Positions 1 to 8,152 of a stretch of DNA of 64,000 nucleotides are shown here, one piece after another (position 1 is the stretch's first letter; the number at the start of each line of letters is the position of its first letter). Source of the stretch: Haloplanus ruber. GTDB lineage: Archaea > Halobacteriota > Halobacteria > Halobacteriales > Haloferacaceae. The stretch covers positions 124,001-188,000 of the forward strand of contig NZ_JANHDK010000005.1 in the NCBI RefSeq assembly GCF_024494725.1. Direction: 5' to 3'. A program made the translations under genes and the position numbers. Under the pieces are notes generated by a model that had not been told where the DNA came from, made no database searches, and was given only the letters and a program-made list of their open reading frames with translations.

Positions 1-727
1 GGGTCGCGGACTCGCCCTCGATGAGCCGCATCGCCGTGACGAACGCTTGGAACGCGCCGTAGGTTGGTCCCCAACCCATCGACTCCACGAGGCCGTCCGT
101 TTCAGGGAAATCCATCACCGTGTCCGGGATGTCCGCCGCGGAGAGCGCGTTCGTGTTGTACGGAACGCTCCGGGCGCGGCCCGCCGTTCCGACCCACCGA
201 CCGGTGGGATGGAACTCCTCGGGGACCGATTCGACGACGTCGCCCGAGAGGTCCACCGTCATGCCCGCCTCGTCGACGGCACCGAGTGAGCCTGCGTCGA
301 CCGCCCAGAACACGTCGGCGGGGGTGTTCTCCCCCTCCTCGATGATGGTGTTTGCGAGCTGTGCGGTGCCACCCTCGCGGGGTCGGGCGGTGAAGTCGGG
401 ATAGATCTGTGAGAACATCGCGAGCAGGTCGCGGTACAGCCCGCCCTCGCCGCCGCCGAGGTAGATGGTAAGCTCGCCGGAGAGGTCGGGGAGGTCGGCG
501 ATCCGGGTGCCGCTCAGCGACGCCCGGTTCTCGACGAGTGGCCCGGACCCGCGGAACGAACTCAGGCTGAGCGTTCCGCCGCCGTCGCCGCTGCTGCCGC
601 TGCCGCCGCTGCCGCCACCGCTCCCACCGGGCAACCCGTTGCACCCTGCGAGCGCACCGACAGCCGCGGCCGCACCAGTCGCGAGGAACCGACGCCGTCG
701 GAGGGACGACGAAGTATCGTCTTCCAT
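1..727 (-). CDS. Iron-type ABC transporter substrate-binding lipoprotein (partial, 3' end outside window)
   Basis: Reading leftward from an ATG at 727, the product begins with a twin-arginine stretch (RRRRFLATG), a short hydrophobic segment and a lipobox (LAGC), followed by a Gly/Ser-rich linker. This is the usual layout of haloarchaeal Tat-exported, lipid-anchored binding proteins. The mature part (for example GELTIYLGGGEGGLYRDLL and a later TGRWVGTAGRARSVPYN) resembles the Fe(III)/extracellular solute-binding type 1 family. The gene runs off the left edge, so about 242 residues are visible. The inverted repeat just upstream, shared with the next gene, fits metal-dependent control. Substrate iron is inferred. 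Confidence 0.8.
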   Translation of the reverse strand, partial: MEDDTSSSLRRRRFLATGAAAAVGALAGCNGLPGGSGGGSGGSGSSGDGGGTLSLSSFRGSGPLVENRASLSGTRIADLPDLSGELTIYLGGGEGGLYRDLLAMFSQIYPDFTARPREGGTAQLANTIIEEGENTPADVFWAVDAGSLGAVDEAGMTVDLSGDVVESVPEEFHPTGRWVGTAGRARSVPYNTNALSAADIPDTVMDFPETDGLVESMGWGPTYGAFQAFVTAMRLIEGESAT

Positions 728-733
728 AGTTTG

Positions 734-749
734 TTTAGGCCGCCCTAAA
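734..749. promoter_or_regulatory. Inverted repeat TTTAGG-N4-CCTAAA upstream of binding-protein gene
   Basis: A perfect 6-bp inverted repeat with a 4-nt spacer (TTTAGGCCGCCCTAAA) lies 6 bp before the ATG at 727, where a repressor would cover the promoter/start region of a near-leaderless gene. The same palindrome with a different spacer occurs at 1973-1988. DtxR-family metal regulators of haloarchaea bind TTAGG-type palindromes, so an iron-responsive operator is the likely reading. Confidence 0.65.
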
Positions 750-805
750 ACACTTATACCTGCCGATTCAGCTGACCGAGTCGTCAGTCGCCGGGGAGCG
801 AATCG

Positions 806-1960
806 TCAGTCGTCGGCCGGCACCGCGCGCTCGACCGACTGGAGTTCGTCGAGACACGCCAGCCAGTCGTGCATATACTCGCCGACGTGTGCGAGGAAGT
901 CACCGTTACGGTAGTCCGCCTCCGCGTCGATCAGCGCGTCGGCCATGGCGGCGAAGGCGTCGGCGTACGTGACTTCGCCGGTCGGTTCGGCGCCGTCGAC
1001 CAGTTTCCAGAGGTGCTCGTTGAGTTCGAGCCCCGCCACCTCGTTGTGCAGGTCGTCGAAGGTGGATCGCGGTGCCTTGTCGTGCCGACAGAGCGGGTCG
1101 CCCGTCAGAATCTGTTTGCCCAACAGGTCCGCGGCCCGCTTCAGGAACACGCCGCTCCAGATGTCGTCGAACCGGCCGACCGACCACTCGTTGTCGTCCA
1201 TCGGCAACTGGTAGAAGGCCGGCACGACTTCCCGGCGGAAGGCCAGGTTCATCGAGCAGACGGTGAGATACTGGCCGGGTTCGGCGACGAAGTCGGGGCC
1301 GAAATCCGCGGCCGTCAGCCGTGTTTCCGCCTGTCCCTGTAGGTCGCCGTCCATGAGAATGCGCACCGCGTCGAGGTCGGGGACGTTCGTCCACAGCCCC
1401 TGTGAGGCGACCACGCTGTCGACGTGGGTCGTCCCCGTTTCCACCCGCTCGTCCATGGCTGCGTAGGGGTAGCCGCGAGGGTAGAGTCCGTGGTCGTCGG
1501 CCTCGTGATAGAGCACGTTGACCCACCCCTCGTCGGATCGCACCGACTCGACGGTGCGGTCGGCGTGCAGGTTTCGGAGGTGTGTTCCGAAGAAGTCGAC
1601 GTCGTCGTGTGGCCGTGTGTCGTCGTCGATGAACACTCCGTAGGGGTGGTCGTGGGCCCAGAGATACAGCAGGCCGAAACTCGTCTGAGCGTGACTCCGC
1701 GCCGGGATCAGGTGGTCGTACTCACCGACGCCCCGTTCGGCCAGCCACGCTTCGCGCCGACTCCCGTCGAACACCTCGCCGGCGACGCCCAGATCGTCGA
1801 GCATCGCCGCCATCTCCGCGGTCGGGCAGTGGTCCTCGGTCACCAACACGAACTCCAGTCGGTCCGTATCGAACCCGTGTCGCTCGGCGTTCGCGACGTA
1901 AGACCGCACACATTCGTACTCCCTGATCGTCGGCACGATCACACAGACGTCCTCGCTCAT
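806..1960 (-). CDS. Reversibly glycosylated polypeptide / GT75-like glycosyltransferase
   Basis: A 384-residue soluble protein from ATG 1960 (a GTG lies one codon earlier). It starts with a nucleotide-sugar-binding strand (DVCVIVPTIREYECV) and has a DDD metal/substrate motif in GVFIDDDTRPHDD, typical of the alpha-1,4-glucan-protein synthase / UDP-arabinopyranose mutase family (GT75). A conserved region near NLAFRREVVPAFYQLPM also fits. No membrane segments are seen. The exact reaction is unknown. It lies just behind the iron-binding-protein gene on the same strand but has its own copy of the TTTAGG-N4-CCTAAA operator, so it is probably co-regulated with metal uptake rather than part of a surface-glycan cluster. 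Confidence 0.7.
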   Translation of the reverse strand: MSEDVCVIVPTIREYECVRSYVANAERHGFDTDRLEFVLVTEDHCPTAEMAAMLDDLGVAGEVFDGSRREAWLAERGVGEYDHLIPARSHAQTSFGLLYLWAHDHPYGVFIDDDTRPHDDVDFFGTHLRNLHADRTVESVRSDEGWVNVLYHEADDHGLYPRGYPYAAMDERVETGTTHVDSVVASQGLWTNVPDLDAVRILMDGDLQGQAETRLTAADFGPDFVAEPGQYLTVCSMNLAFRREVVPAFYQLPMDDNEWSVGRFDDIWSGVFLKRAADLLGKQILTGDPLCRHDKAPRSTFDDLHNEVAGLELNEHLWKLVDGAEPTGEVTYADAFAAMADALIDAEADYRNGDFLAHVGEYMHDWLACLDELQSVERAVPADD

Positions 1961-1972
1961 CACACGTTCGTC

Positions 1973-1988
1973 TTTAGGGGCACCTAAA
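1973..1988. promoter_or_regulatory. Second TTTAGG-N4-CCTAAA inverted repeat
   Basis: TTTAGGGGCACCTAAA is the same perfect 6-bp palindrome with a 4-nt spacer as at 734-749. It sits 12 bp upstream of the ATG of the GT75-like gene. The position relative to the start codon is nearly the same in both genes, which argues for a true operator of a shared regulator. Confidence 0.65.
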
Positions 1989-2112
1989 GTAACTGTCGCT
2001 CCGCACCGAGAGTATATATGACTCTGTAGCCCGATAGAGTCATCATACCAACCGCTTTCCGTCGCTGCTGTCTCCGCTCATTCGATCCGCCGACGGCGGC
2101 GACCCCACTCCC

Positions 2113-4323
2113 ATGACCGGACCCGACGACACGGACACCGTCCCCGAGTCGACGCCCGATCTGTCCGACCCCGAGTTCTATCTGAACCGGGAGTTGAGCC
2201 ACCTCGAATTTCAGCGGCGCGTCCTCCACGAGGCGCTCGACGAGCGGACCCCCCTGTTGGAGCGGGTACGCTTTCTCGGCCTCTTCACGAAGAACCTCGA
2301 TGAGTTCTTCATGAAGCGGGTCGGGGGGTTGAAACAGCAGATCGACGCGGGCGTCACCGATCCGACGGTCGACGGACGGACCCCTCGCGAGCAGTGGGCC
2401 GAGATCCTCCAGATGACCCGCCCGCTGTTCGACCGACAGACCGACTGTTACCGCGAGACGATCCGACCTGCGCTCGCGGCGGCGGGGATCGAAATCGTCG
2501 ACCACGACGATCTTACGGCCGCCGAACGCGACCGTATGCGGGACTACTTCGAGGAGTCTGTCCTGCCGACGCTGACGCCGCTCGCGTTCGACCCTGCCCA
2601 CCCCTTTCCCTTTATTTCGAACCTCAGCCTCTCGATTGGGGCGTACGTCCGTCACGAATCTGGCGCGGACCCGACGTTCACCCGCGTGAAGATCCCGCAG
2701 AACCGGCCGCGACTCGTCCCCGTGACCGACGGGACGCGGTATCTCCTCCTCGAGGACCTCATCTGCGCCCATCTAGATCTGCTGATGCCGAACGTCGAAA
2801 TCGTCGACACCGCCACCTTCCGGATCACGCGTAACGCCGAGGTCCGCAACGACCAGGAAGTCGCCGAGGACCTCATCAAGGCCATCGAGAAGGTGATCGA
2901 ACAGCGTCGCTTCGCCACCGCGGTTCGCTTGGAAATCGACGCCGACGCACCGCCGGCGATGGTGGACCTCCTGCGTGAGCAACTCGACCTCGACCCCGAA
3001 GAGGTGTTCCACCGATCTGGTCCCCTCGACTACCGCGATTTGACGACGCTAACTGACCTCAACCGGCCGGATCTCACACGCGACTCGTGGTCCCCGCTCC
3101 CGCATCCGCGCTTCGAAGACGGAGCGAGCGCCGACGCGTCTCTCACGGGGAGTGATCTCTTCGACACCATCGCCGCCGACGACGTCCTCCTGCATCACCC
3201 GTATCACTCCTTCGAGGGGACCGTCCAGCGCTTTCTCGACGCCGCCGCCAACGACCCCGACGTGTTGGCGATCAAGGCGGCCATCTACCGCACCGCGAGC
3301 GACTCGCAGGTGATCCAGCGGCTGATCGACGCCGCCGACAACGGCAAACAGGTGGCCGTGATGGTCGAACTCAAGGCGCGGTTCGACGAGCGGAACAACC
3401 TCCAGTGGGTGCGAAAACTGGAGGAACATGGCATCCACGTCGCCTACGGAACGGTCGGCCTGAAGACACACACAAAGACCGCACTGGTCGTCCGCGAAGA
3501 GGACGATGGCGTCTCGCTGTACTCCCACATCGCCACCGGGAACTACCACTCCGAGACGGCGAAAGGCTACGTCGACCTCGGACTGCTGACCGCCGACCGT
3601 GACATCGGACAGGATCTGGTGACCGTTTTCAACTTCTTTACCGGCCCCTCGCTTGACGAGGAGTTCCGCAAACTGCTGGTCGCGCCGGTCACCATGCGCG
3701 AGCGGTTCACCGACCTGATCCGTCGGGAGGCGGATCACGCCCGCGACGGTCGTCCCGCCCGCATCGTCGCCAAAATGAACGCGCTCGAAGACCCCGACAT
3801 CGTCGCCGAACTGTACCGCGCCTCCATGGCTGGGGTCGACATCGACCTGATCGTCCGCGACATCTGTCGGCTCCGCCCGGGGATTGAGGGCGTCAGCGAC
3901 ACCGTCGACGTCTACTCCGTCGTCGGTCGGTTCCTCGAACACTCCCGTATCTTCTACTTCGAGAACGGGGCGCGAGCGAGCGACCCGGATGCCGACCGCA
4001 GTCCGGAGTATTACCTCGGGTCGGCCGACTGGATGACCCGCAATCTCGATCACCGGGTCGAGGCTGTCACCCCCGTCGACGACCCCGACCTCCGTGAGCA
4101 ACTCCGCTTTATTCTCGAGGTGGTGCGCAACGACAACCGCACCTGCTGGACGATGAACGCCGACGGGAGCTACGATCAGCGGACGCCGGGCGACGAGCCG
4201 TCCCGGGCCACCCAGTCGGTCCTCATGGACGCCGTCCGCGCGGCCCACGACCGCGACGACGACCGGGGCCTCGACACCGAGCACCCGGCCAGCCCCGGCG
4301 ACCTCCTCATCGGGGACGACTAG
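2113..4323 (+). CDS. ppk1: Polyphosphate kinase 1
   Basis: A 736-residue protein with the full PPK1 architecture. It has an N-terminal helical domain (YLNRELSHLEFQRRVLHEA), a head domain, and two phospholipase-D-like catalytic domains. The likely autophosphorylated histidine is H453 in KTHTKTALV, and H610 in EHSRIFYF is the second conserved histidine. The enzyme reversibly polymerises the ATP gamma-phosphate into polyphosphate. Length is usual for the family. The gene stands alone and its 3' end overlaps the convergent helicase gene by 4 nt. Confidence 0.95.
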   Translation: MTGPDDTDTVPESTPDLSDPEFYLNRELSHLEFQRRVLHEALDERTPLLERVRFLGLFTKNLDEFFMKRVGGLKQQIDAGVTDPTVDGRTPREQWAEILQMTRPLFDRQTDCYRETIRPALAAAGIEIVDHDDLTAAERDRMRDYFEESVLPTLTPLAFDPAHPFPFISNLSLSIGAYVRHESGADPTFTRVKIPQNRPRLVPVTDGTRYLLLEDLICAHLDLLMPNVEIVDTATFRITRNAEVRNDQEVAEDLIKAIEKVIEQRRFATAVRLEIDADAPPAMVDLLREQLDLDPEEVFHRSGPLDYRDLTTLTDLNRPDLTRDSWSPLPHPRFEDGASADASLTGSDLFDTIAADDVLLHHPYHSFEGTVQRFLDAAANDPDVLAIKAAIYRTASDSQVIQRLIDAADNGKQVAVMVELKARFDERNNLQWVRKLEEHGIHVAYGTVGLKTHTKTALVVREEDDGVSLYSHIATGNYHSETAKGYVDLGLLTADRDIGQDLVTVFNFFTGPSLDEEFRKLLVAPVTMRERFTDLIRREADHARDGRPARIVAKMNALEDPDIVAELYRASMAGVDIDLIVRDICRLRPGIEGVSDTVDVYSVVGRFLEHSRIFYFENGARASDPDADRSPEYYLGSADWMTRNLDHRVEAVTPVDDPDLREQLRFILEVVRNDNRTCWTMNADGSYDQRTPGDEPSRATQSVLMDAVRAAHDRDDDRGLDTEHPASPGDLLIGDD

Positions 4324-6650
4324 TCCGCCTCACTCAGGGCCGACAGGAGGTGGACGGCCGGTTCGGGGGCCAGCGGATCGTTGGCGTTGCCACAGTGTGG
4401 CGACTGGACGCAGGCCGGACAGCCACCCGCGCAGTCGCAGTCGTCGATCAGCCGTTCGGTCCGTGCGAGCAGGGGTTCGATCCGCTCGTAGCCGCCGCGG
4501 GTGAGGCCGACACCGCCGGGGTGACCGTCGTAGACGAAGACAGTGCTCGCGCCGGTGTGGGGGTGGTGCGGTGTCGAGAGGCCGCCCACGTCCGCCCGGT
4601 CACAGAGGAGATGGAGGGGAAACAGCGAGATGAGGCCGTGTTCGGCGGCGTGGATGCCGCCGAGAAAGTCACCGAGCGCCCGCATTTCCGCTTCCACGTC
4701 CGCCGGGACGGTGAAATACAGCGCCGTCGTCCGCAGAGTCGTCTCCGGCAGGTCCAGGGTCTCGCGGCCGAGCGTCTCGCCCCGACTCGCGTCCCGGCGC
4801 TCGAACCCTGTCACCCGCTCGGTGACGGTCACGTCCGCGAGGTGGACCGCCGTCTCGGGCCGGGCCGACAGTGCTGTCGACTCGCGGTCCCGCTCAACCG
4901 CGACTGACTTCTCGGTCAGCACCCGGGTGTAGTAGTCCGCCCACGTCGACTGGAGGGTCGCCACGTCCCGGTCCAGGTCGAGTTCTGTCACCTCGTAGGA
5001 CCGCCCCTGGTGGTGGTATATCGCGCCCGGGTGGGCGTCCCGGAGGGCGTCGTCAAGCCCCAGCGTGGCGATCACGTCGCCGTCCGCCAGCAGATCCACC
5101 TCGCGGTCGTCCGCGCTCCGGAGGCTCGTTCCCTGTTGTGGGCTCCGGTCGCCGGCGTGGGTCCAGCGGACGCCACCCTCGGTCTCCCGGCGCTCTAAGC
5201 GCCCGGCCGCCTCTAGGTCCGCCACGATTTCGGGAAAGCCCTCGCCGAAGTGAGACTCGTCCCCCTGTGAGAGCCAGTTTTCCGTCGCCGCTGCAGCGAC
5301 GTGATCCGGCAGGAGGTGGTCGTTCTCGGGGTCGACGGTCGCCCGCTCCGGGTCGCCATCGAAGAGGTCGTCGGGCTGGCTCATCAGATACTGATCCAGT
5401 TGGTCCTCGCCGGCGACGAGGGCGACGAGCGCGGGGTCCGATCCCCGCCCCGCCCGCCCGGCACGCTGGAACGTCGACATCCGGGTGCCGGGGTAGCCAT
5501 CGAGGAGGACCGCATCGAGGCCGCCGACGTCGACACCGAGTTCGAGCGCGCTGGTCGACCAGACGCCCGCCACCTGTCCCTCGTGGAGTCCATCCTCAAC
5601 CTCGCGGCGACGCTCGTCGCGCAACGAGGCTTGGTAGGCCTCGATCCGCCCCGCAAGCCCGTGTTCGCCCCGGTCGCGCAGAGCGTCGGCGCTCTCGGTC
5701 GCGTACCGCTCGGCGGTCTGTCGCGCTCGGGTGAACGCGAGGGTCTGGTGGTCCGCCGCGACGAGGTCCGCGAATAGCCGCTTCGTCTCGACGTGGCTCG
5801 ACCGACGACGGCCCGATCCACGGTCGCCCTCGTACTCGGGCGGGTTCCAGAGGAGCCAGTGGCGCGGCCCCCGACCGCTCGTGTCCTCGTCGACGAGCGC
5901 GAACGACGACGCCTCGCGGCCGGTGAGGCGCGCGGCGTGTTCGACGGGATTGCCGATGGTGGCCGAACAGCAGACAAACTGGGGGTCGCTCCCGAACCGC
6001 TCACAGAGTCGGGCGAGGCGCCGGAGTACGAGCGCGACGTGGCTCCCGAACACGCCGCGGTAGCCGTGTACCTCGTCGACGACGACGAGCGAGAGCGACG
6101 AGAACAGCCACTCCCACAGCCGGTGGCCGTGCGGGAGTAGGCCGTAGTGGAGCATGTCGGGATTCGACAGTAGGACCGTCGGCCGCCGGTCCCGGACCTC
6201 GCGTTTCTTGGATTGGGAGAGTCGGCCGGTGTAGGTGTCCACCGAGACCCGGCTGCCGAACCCCAGCCCCTTCGCGAGGTCGCTCAGGCTCGCGGCCTGG
6301 TCCGCGATCAGCGCGTTCTGTGGGCCGAGATACAGCGTGCGCTCCCCGTCGGCCATCGCCCGCTCGAACGCCGGCACGGTGTACGCGAGGCTCTTTCCGC
6401 TCGCCGTCGGCGTCGCCAGCACGACGTTGCGGCCGTCCCGGACGGCCTCGATGGCGTCGACCTGGTGGCGATACAGGCGGTCGACCCCGCGGTCAGCGAG
6501 CGCGCCCGCGAGCCGGGATTCCAGATCGCAGTCGGCGTAGCTCGGGTCGCGTTCCGGCACCACCCGGTAGTCCGCGACCGCTCCGTCCCCACGCTCTCGC
6601 AGTCGGTCGACCACGTCGTCCACGCCCTCCGCTCGGGACGACGCGAACAA
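4320..6650 (-). CDS. DEAD/DEAH-box helicase with C-terminal DUF1998 (YprA/MrfA-like)
   Basis: About 776 residues of superfamily-2 helicase. Motif I is TPTASGKS, motif II is DEVH, and motif VI is QRAGRAGR. The C-terminal DUF1998 region ends in a Cys cluster (CDCAGGCPACVQSPHCG), which in MrfA binds zinc. MrfA/YprA enzymes are 3'-5' DNA helicases linked to mitomycin-type damage repair. The only upstream start is a TTG at 6650, 45 bp from the divergent nuclease gene; no ATG lies close by, so the exact N-terminus is uncertain. Confidence 0.88.
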   Translation of the reverse strand: MFASSRAEGVDDVVDRLRERGDGAVADYRVVPERDPSYADCDLESRLAGALADRGVDRLYRHQVDAIEAVRDGRNVVLATPTASGKSLAYTVPAFERAMADGERTLYLGPQNALIADQAASLSDLAKGLGFGSRVSVDTYTGRLSQSKKREVRDRRPTVLLSNPDMLHYGLLPHGHRLWEWLFSSLSLVVVDEVHGYRGVFGSHVALVLRRLARLCERFGSDPQFVCCSATIGNPVEHAARLTGREASSFALVDEDTSGRGPRHWLLWNPPEYEGDRGSGRRRSSHVETKRLFADLVAADHQTLAFTRARQTAERYATESADALRDRGEHGLAGRIEAYQASLRDERRREVEDGLHEGQVAGVWSTSALELGVDVGGLDAVLLDGYPGTRMSTFQRAGRAGRGSDPALVALVAGEDQLDQYLMSQPDDLFDGDPERATVDPENDHLLPDHVAAAATENWLSQGDESHFGEGFPEIVADLEAAGRLERRETEGGVRWTHAGDRSPQQGTSLRSADDREVDLLADGDVIATLGLDDALRDAHPGAIYHHQGRSYEVTELDLDRDVATLQSTWADYYTRVLTEKSVAVERDRESTALSARPETAVHLADVTVTERVTGFERRDASRGETLGRETLDLPETTLRTTALYFTVPADVEAEMRALGDFLGGIHAAEHGLISLFPLHLLCDRADVGGLSTPHHPHTGASTVFVYDGHPGGVGLTRGGYERIEPLLARTERLIDDCDCAGGCPACVQSPHCGNANDPLAPEPAVHLLSALSEAD

Positions 6651-6695
6651 ACCGGTTCCGGTCGATCTTTGGCTCTCGACCGCCCGGGTGTAACC

Positions 6696-7121
6696 ATGAC
6701 CGATGCGGACGGCGGCACCTACACGCTACTCCTCGAACTGCCCCGCGACGTGGACATCGAGGTCGGTGCGCTGGGCACCCACCACTTTCCCGCTGGCGCC
6801 TACGCCTACACCGGGAGCGCTCTCGGGAGTGGCGGCTTCGCCCGCGTGGACCGACACCGCCGCCTCGCGGCCGGCGAGAGCGACACCCGCCACTGGCACG
6901 TGGACTACCTCACCGGCCATCCGGCGACGGATCTGGCTACCGTCGTCACGTCCGGCGGCGCAGACGTCGAGTGTGCCGTCGCCGAGCGCCTGCCCGACGG
7001 GCCGGTCGACGGCTTCGGCGCCTCGGACTGTGACTGTCGCGCTCACCTCGCGATGGCTCCGTCGCTGTCGACGTTGACAGCGACCGTCGAGTCCGCACAC
7101 CGCGACGCGATGAAAGGGTGA
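6696..7121 (+). CDS. GIY-YIG-like (DUF123) nuclease-family protein
   Basis: A 141-residue protein of the COG1833/DUF123 group. The start GTYTLLLELP with GAYAYTGSALG gives the GIY-YIG-type strands, and HRRLAAGESDTRHWHVDYL holds the conserved R/H region. The C-terminus carries DCDCRAHL, a small Cys/His site typical of the family. Such proteins are predicted DNA endonucleases; the substrate is unknown. It is divergent from the DUF1998 helicase, a pairing that suggests a repair context. Confidence 0.8.
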   Translation: MTDADGGTYTLLLELPRDVDIEVGALGTHHFPAGAYAYTGSALGSGGFARVDRHRRLAAGESDTRHWHVDYLTGHPATDLATVVTSGGADVECAVAERLPDGPVDGFGASDCDCRAHLAMAPSLSTLTATVESAHRDAMKG

Positions 7122-7381
7122 TCCCGACCGCTGTCGGGCGACCGGGGGCACCGACGCCGACGGGGCCGGGCATCCCCGTCGGGGGTACGGTGCCGGATCG
7201 AATGGCGGGCCGGGCAACCCGCCACGACCCCGTGTGTCAGAGGCACCCCGGCGTACAGGAGTACAGCCATCGACGACTTGATGTTGTCGTGCGGCGAAAA
7301 CCTCACTCGTTGAAACGTGATATATAACTATTGTGCTGATTGTCTATCGAGGCGGCGGATCAGGTCGCCGGGCGGGGGTCG

Positions 7382-8152
7382 ATGACCGATCCGTCACCGG
7401 CCGCGGTCGTCGCCCGACGGATCGAGACACTCCGCGCGCTCGACGAGGGGGAGGTCACAAAGGCGGCGCTCGTCGACCGACTCGGCGTCTCCCGGTCGAC
7501 GGTCGACCGAGCCGTCCGCGAGCTGTCGGCGGCCGGGTTCGTGGAGGCGACACAGTCGGGATACCACACGACGCCGTCCGGACGACTGGCCGTCGGGGTG
7601 TACGACCGTCACACTCGACGGAGCGAGACGCTGGCCGAGGCCGCCCCCCTGTTTGCTGGGGTCGAGATCGGTCTCGACCTCGACCCGGCGATTCTCGACG
7701 AGGCGACGCTGATCGAGGCGACGCCACACGCACCCAGCCGTCCGGTTTCGGCGGTCGCGGACCTGATCGGGACGGCGACGCACGTGTCGGTGTATACGGG
7801 ACGATTCCTCTCCCGACACGCACAGCGCTATCACAACCGGGTCACGGAGGCGGGCATGACCGGCTCGTTCGTCACGACCGAGCGGGTGCTCGAACGGCAG
7901 GCGGCGGCTCGGCCCGGAGACATGCGCGAGGTGGTCGCGAGCGGGCGCGTCGCGATCCGTCACGTCGACCGGGACGACCCCGTGACGCTCGTCCTCGCGG
8001 AGACGCCGTCCGGTCCCAAGATGGGGCTGGTGGTCTACCGCGACGGCACCCCGAGTGGCTTTCTCGGCACCGACGCGCCCGCGGCGACACGCTGGGCGCG
8101 TGCGTGTCACGACCGCCTGTGGGCGGCGGCGACGCCGTTCGATCCTACCTGA
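7382..8152 (+). CDS. HTH transcriptional regulator with FilR1-like C-terminal domain
   Basis: A 256-residue protein from ATG 7382 (a TTG 42 bp earlier is in frame). The N-terminal winged helix is clear: DEGEVTKAALVDRLGVSRSTVDRAV. The C-terminal half, about residues 110-245, has the predicted ligand/dimer fold of FilR1-type archaeal regulators. A TATA-like element (ATATATAAC, about 7319-7327) sits a fitting distance upstream. The gene converges with, and slightly overlaps, the lactate dehydrogenase-type gene, so lactate-related control is possible but unproven. Confidence 0.75.
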   Translation: MTDPSPAAVVARRIETLRALDEGEVTKAALVDRLGVSRSTVDRAVRELSAAGFVEATQSGYHTTPSGRLAVGVYDRHTRRSETLAEAAPLFAGVEIGLDLDPAILDEATLIEATPHAPSRPVSAVADLIGTATHVSVYTGRFLSRHAQRYHNRVTEAGMTGSFVTTERVLERQAAARPGDMREVVASGRVAIRHVDRDDPVTLVLAETPSGPKMGLVVYRDGTPSGFLGTDAPAATRWARACHDRLWAAATPFDPT

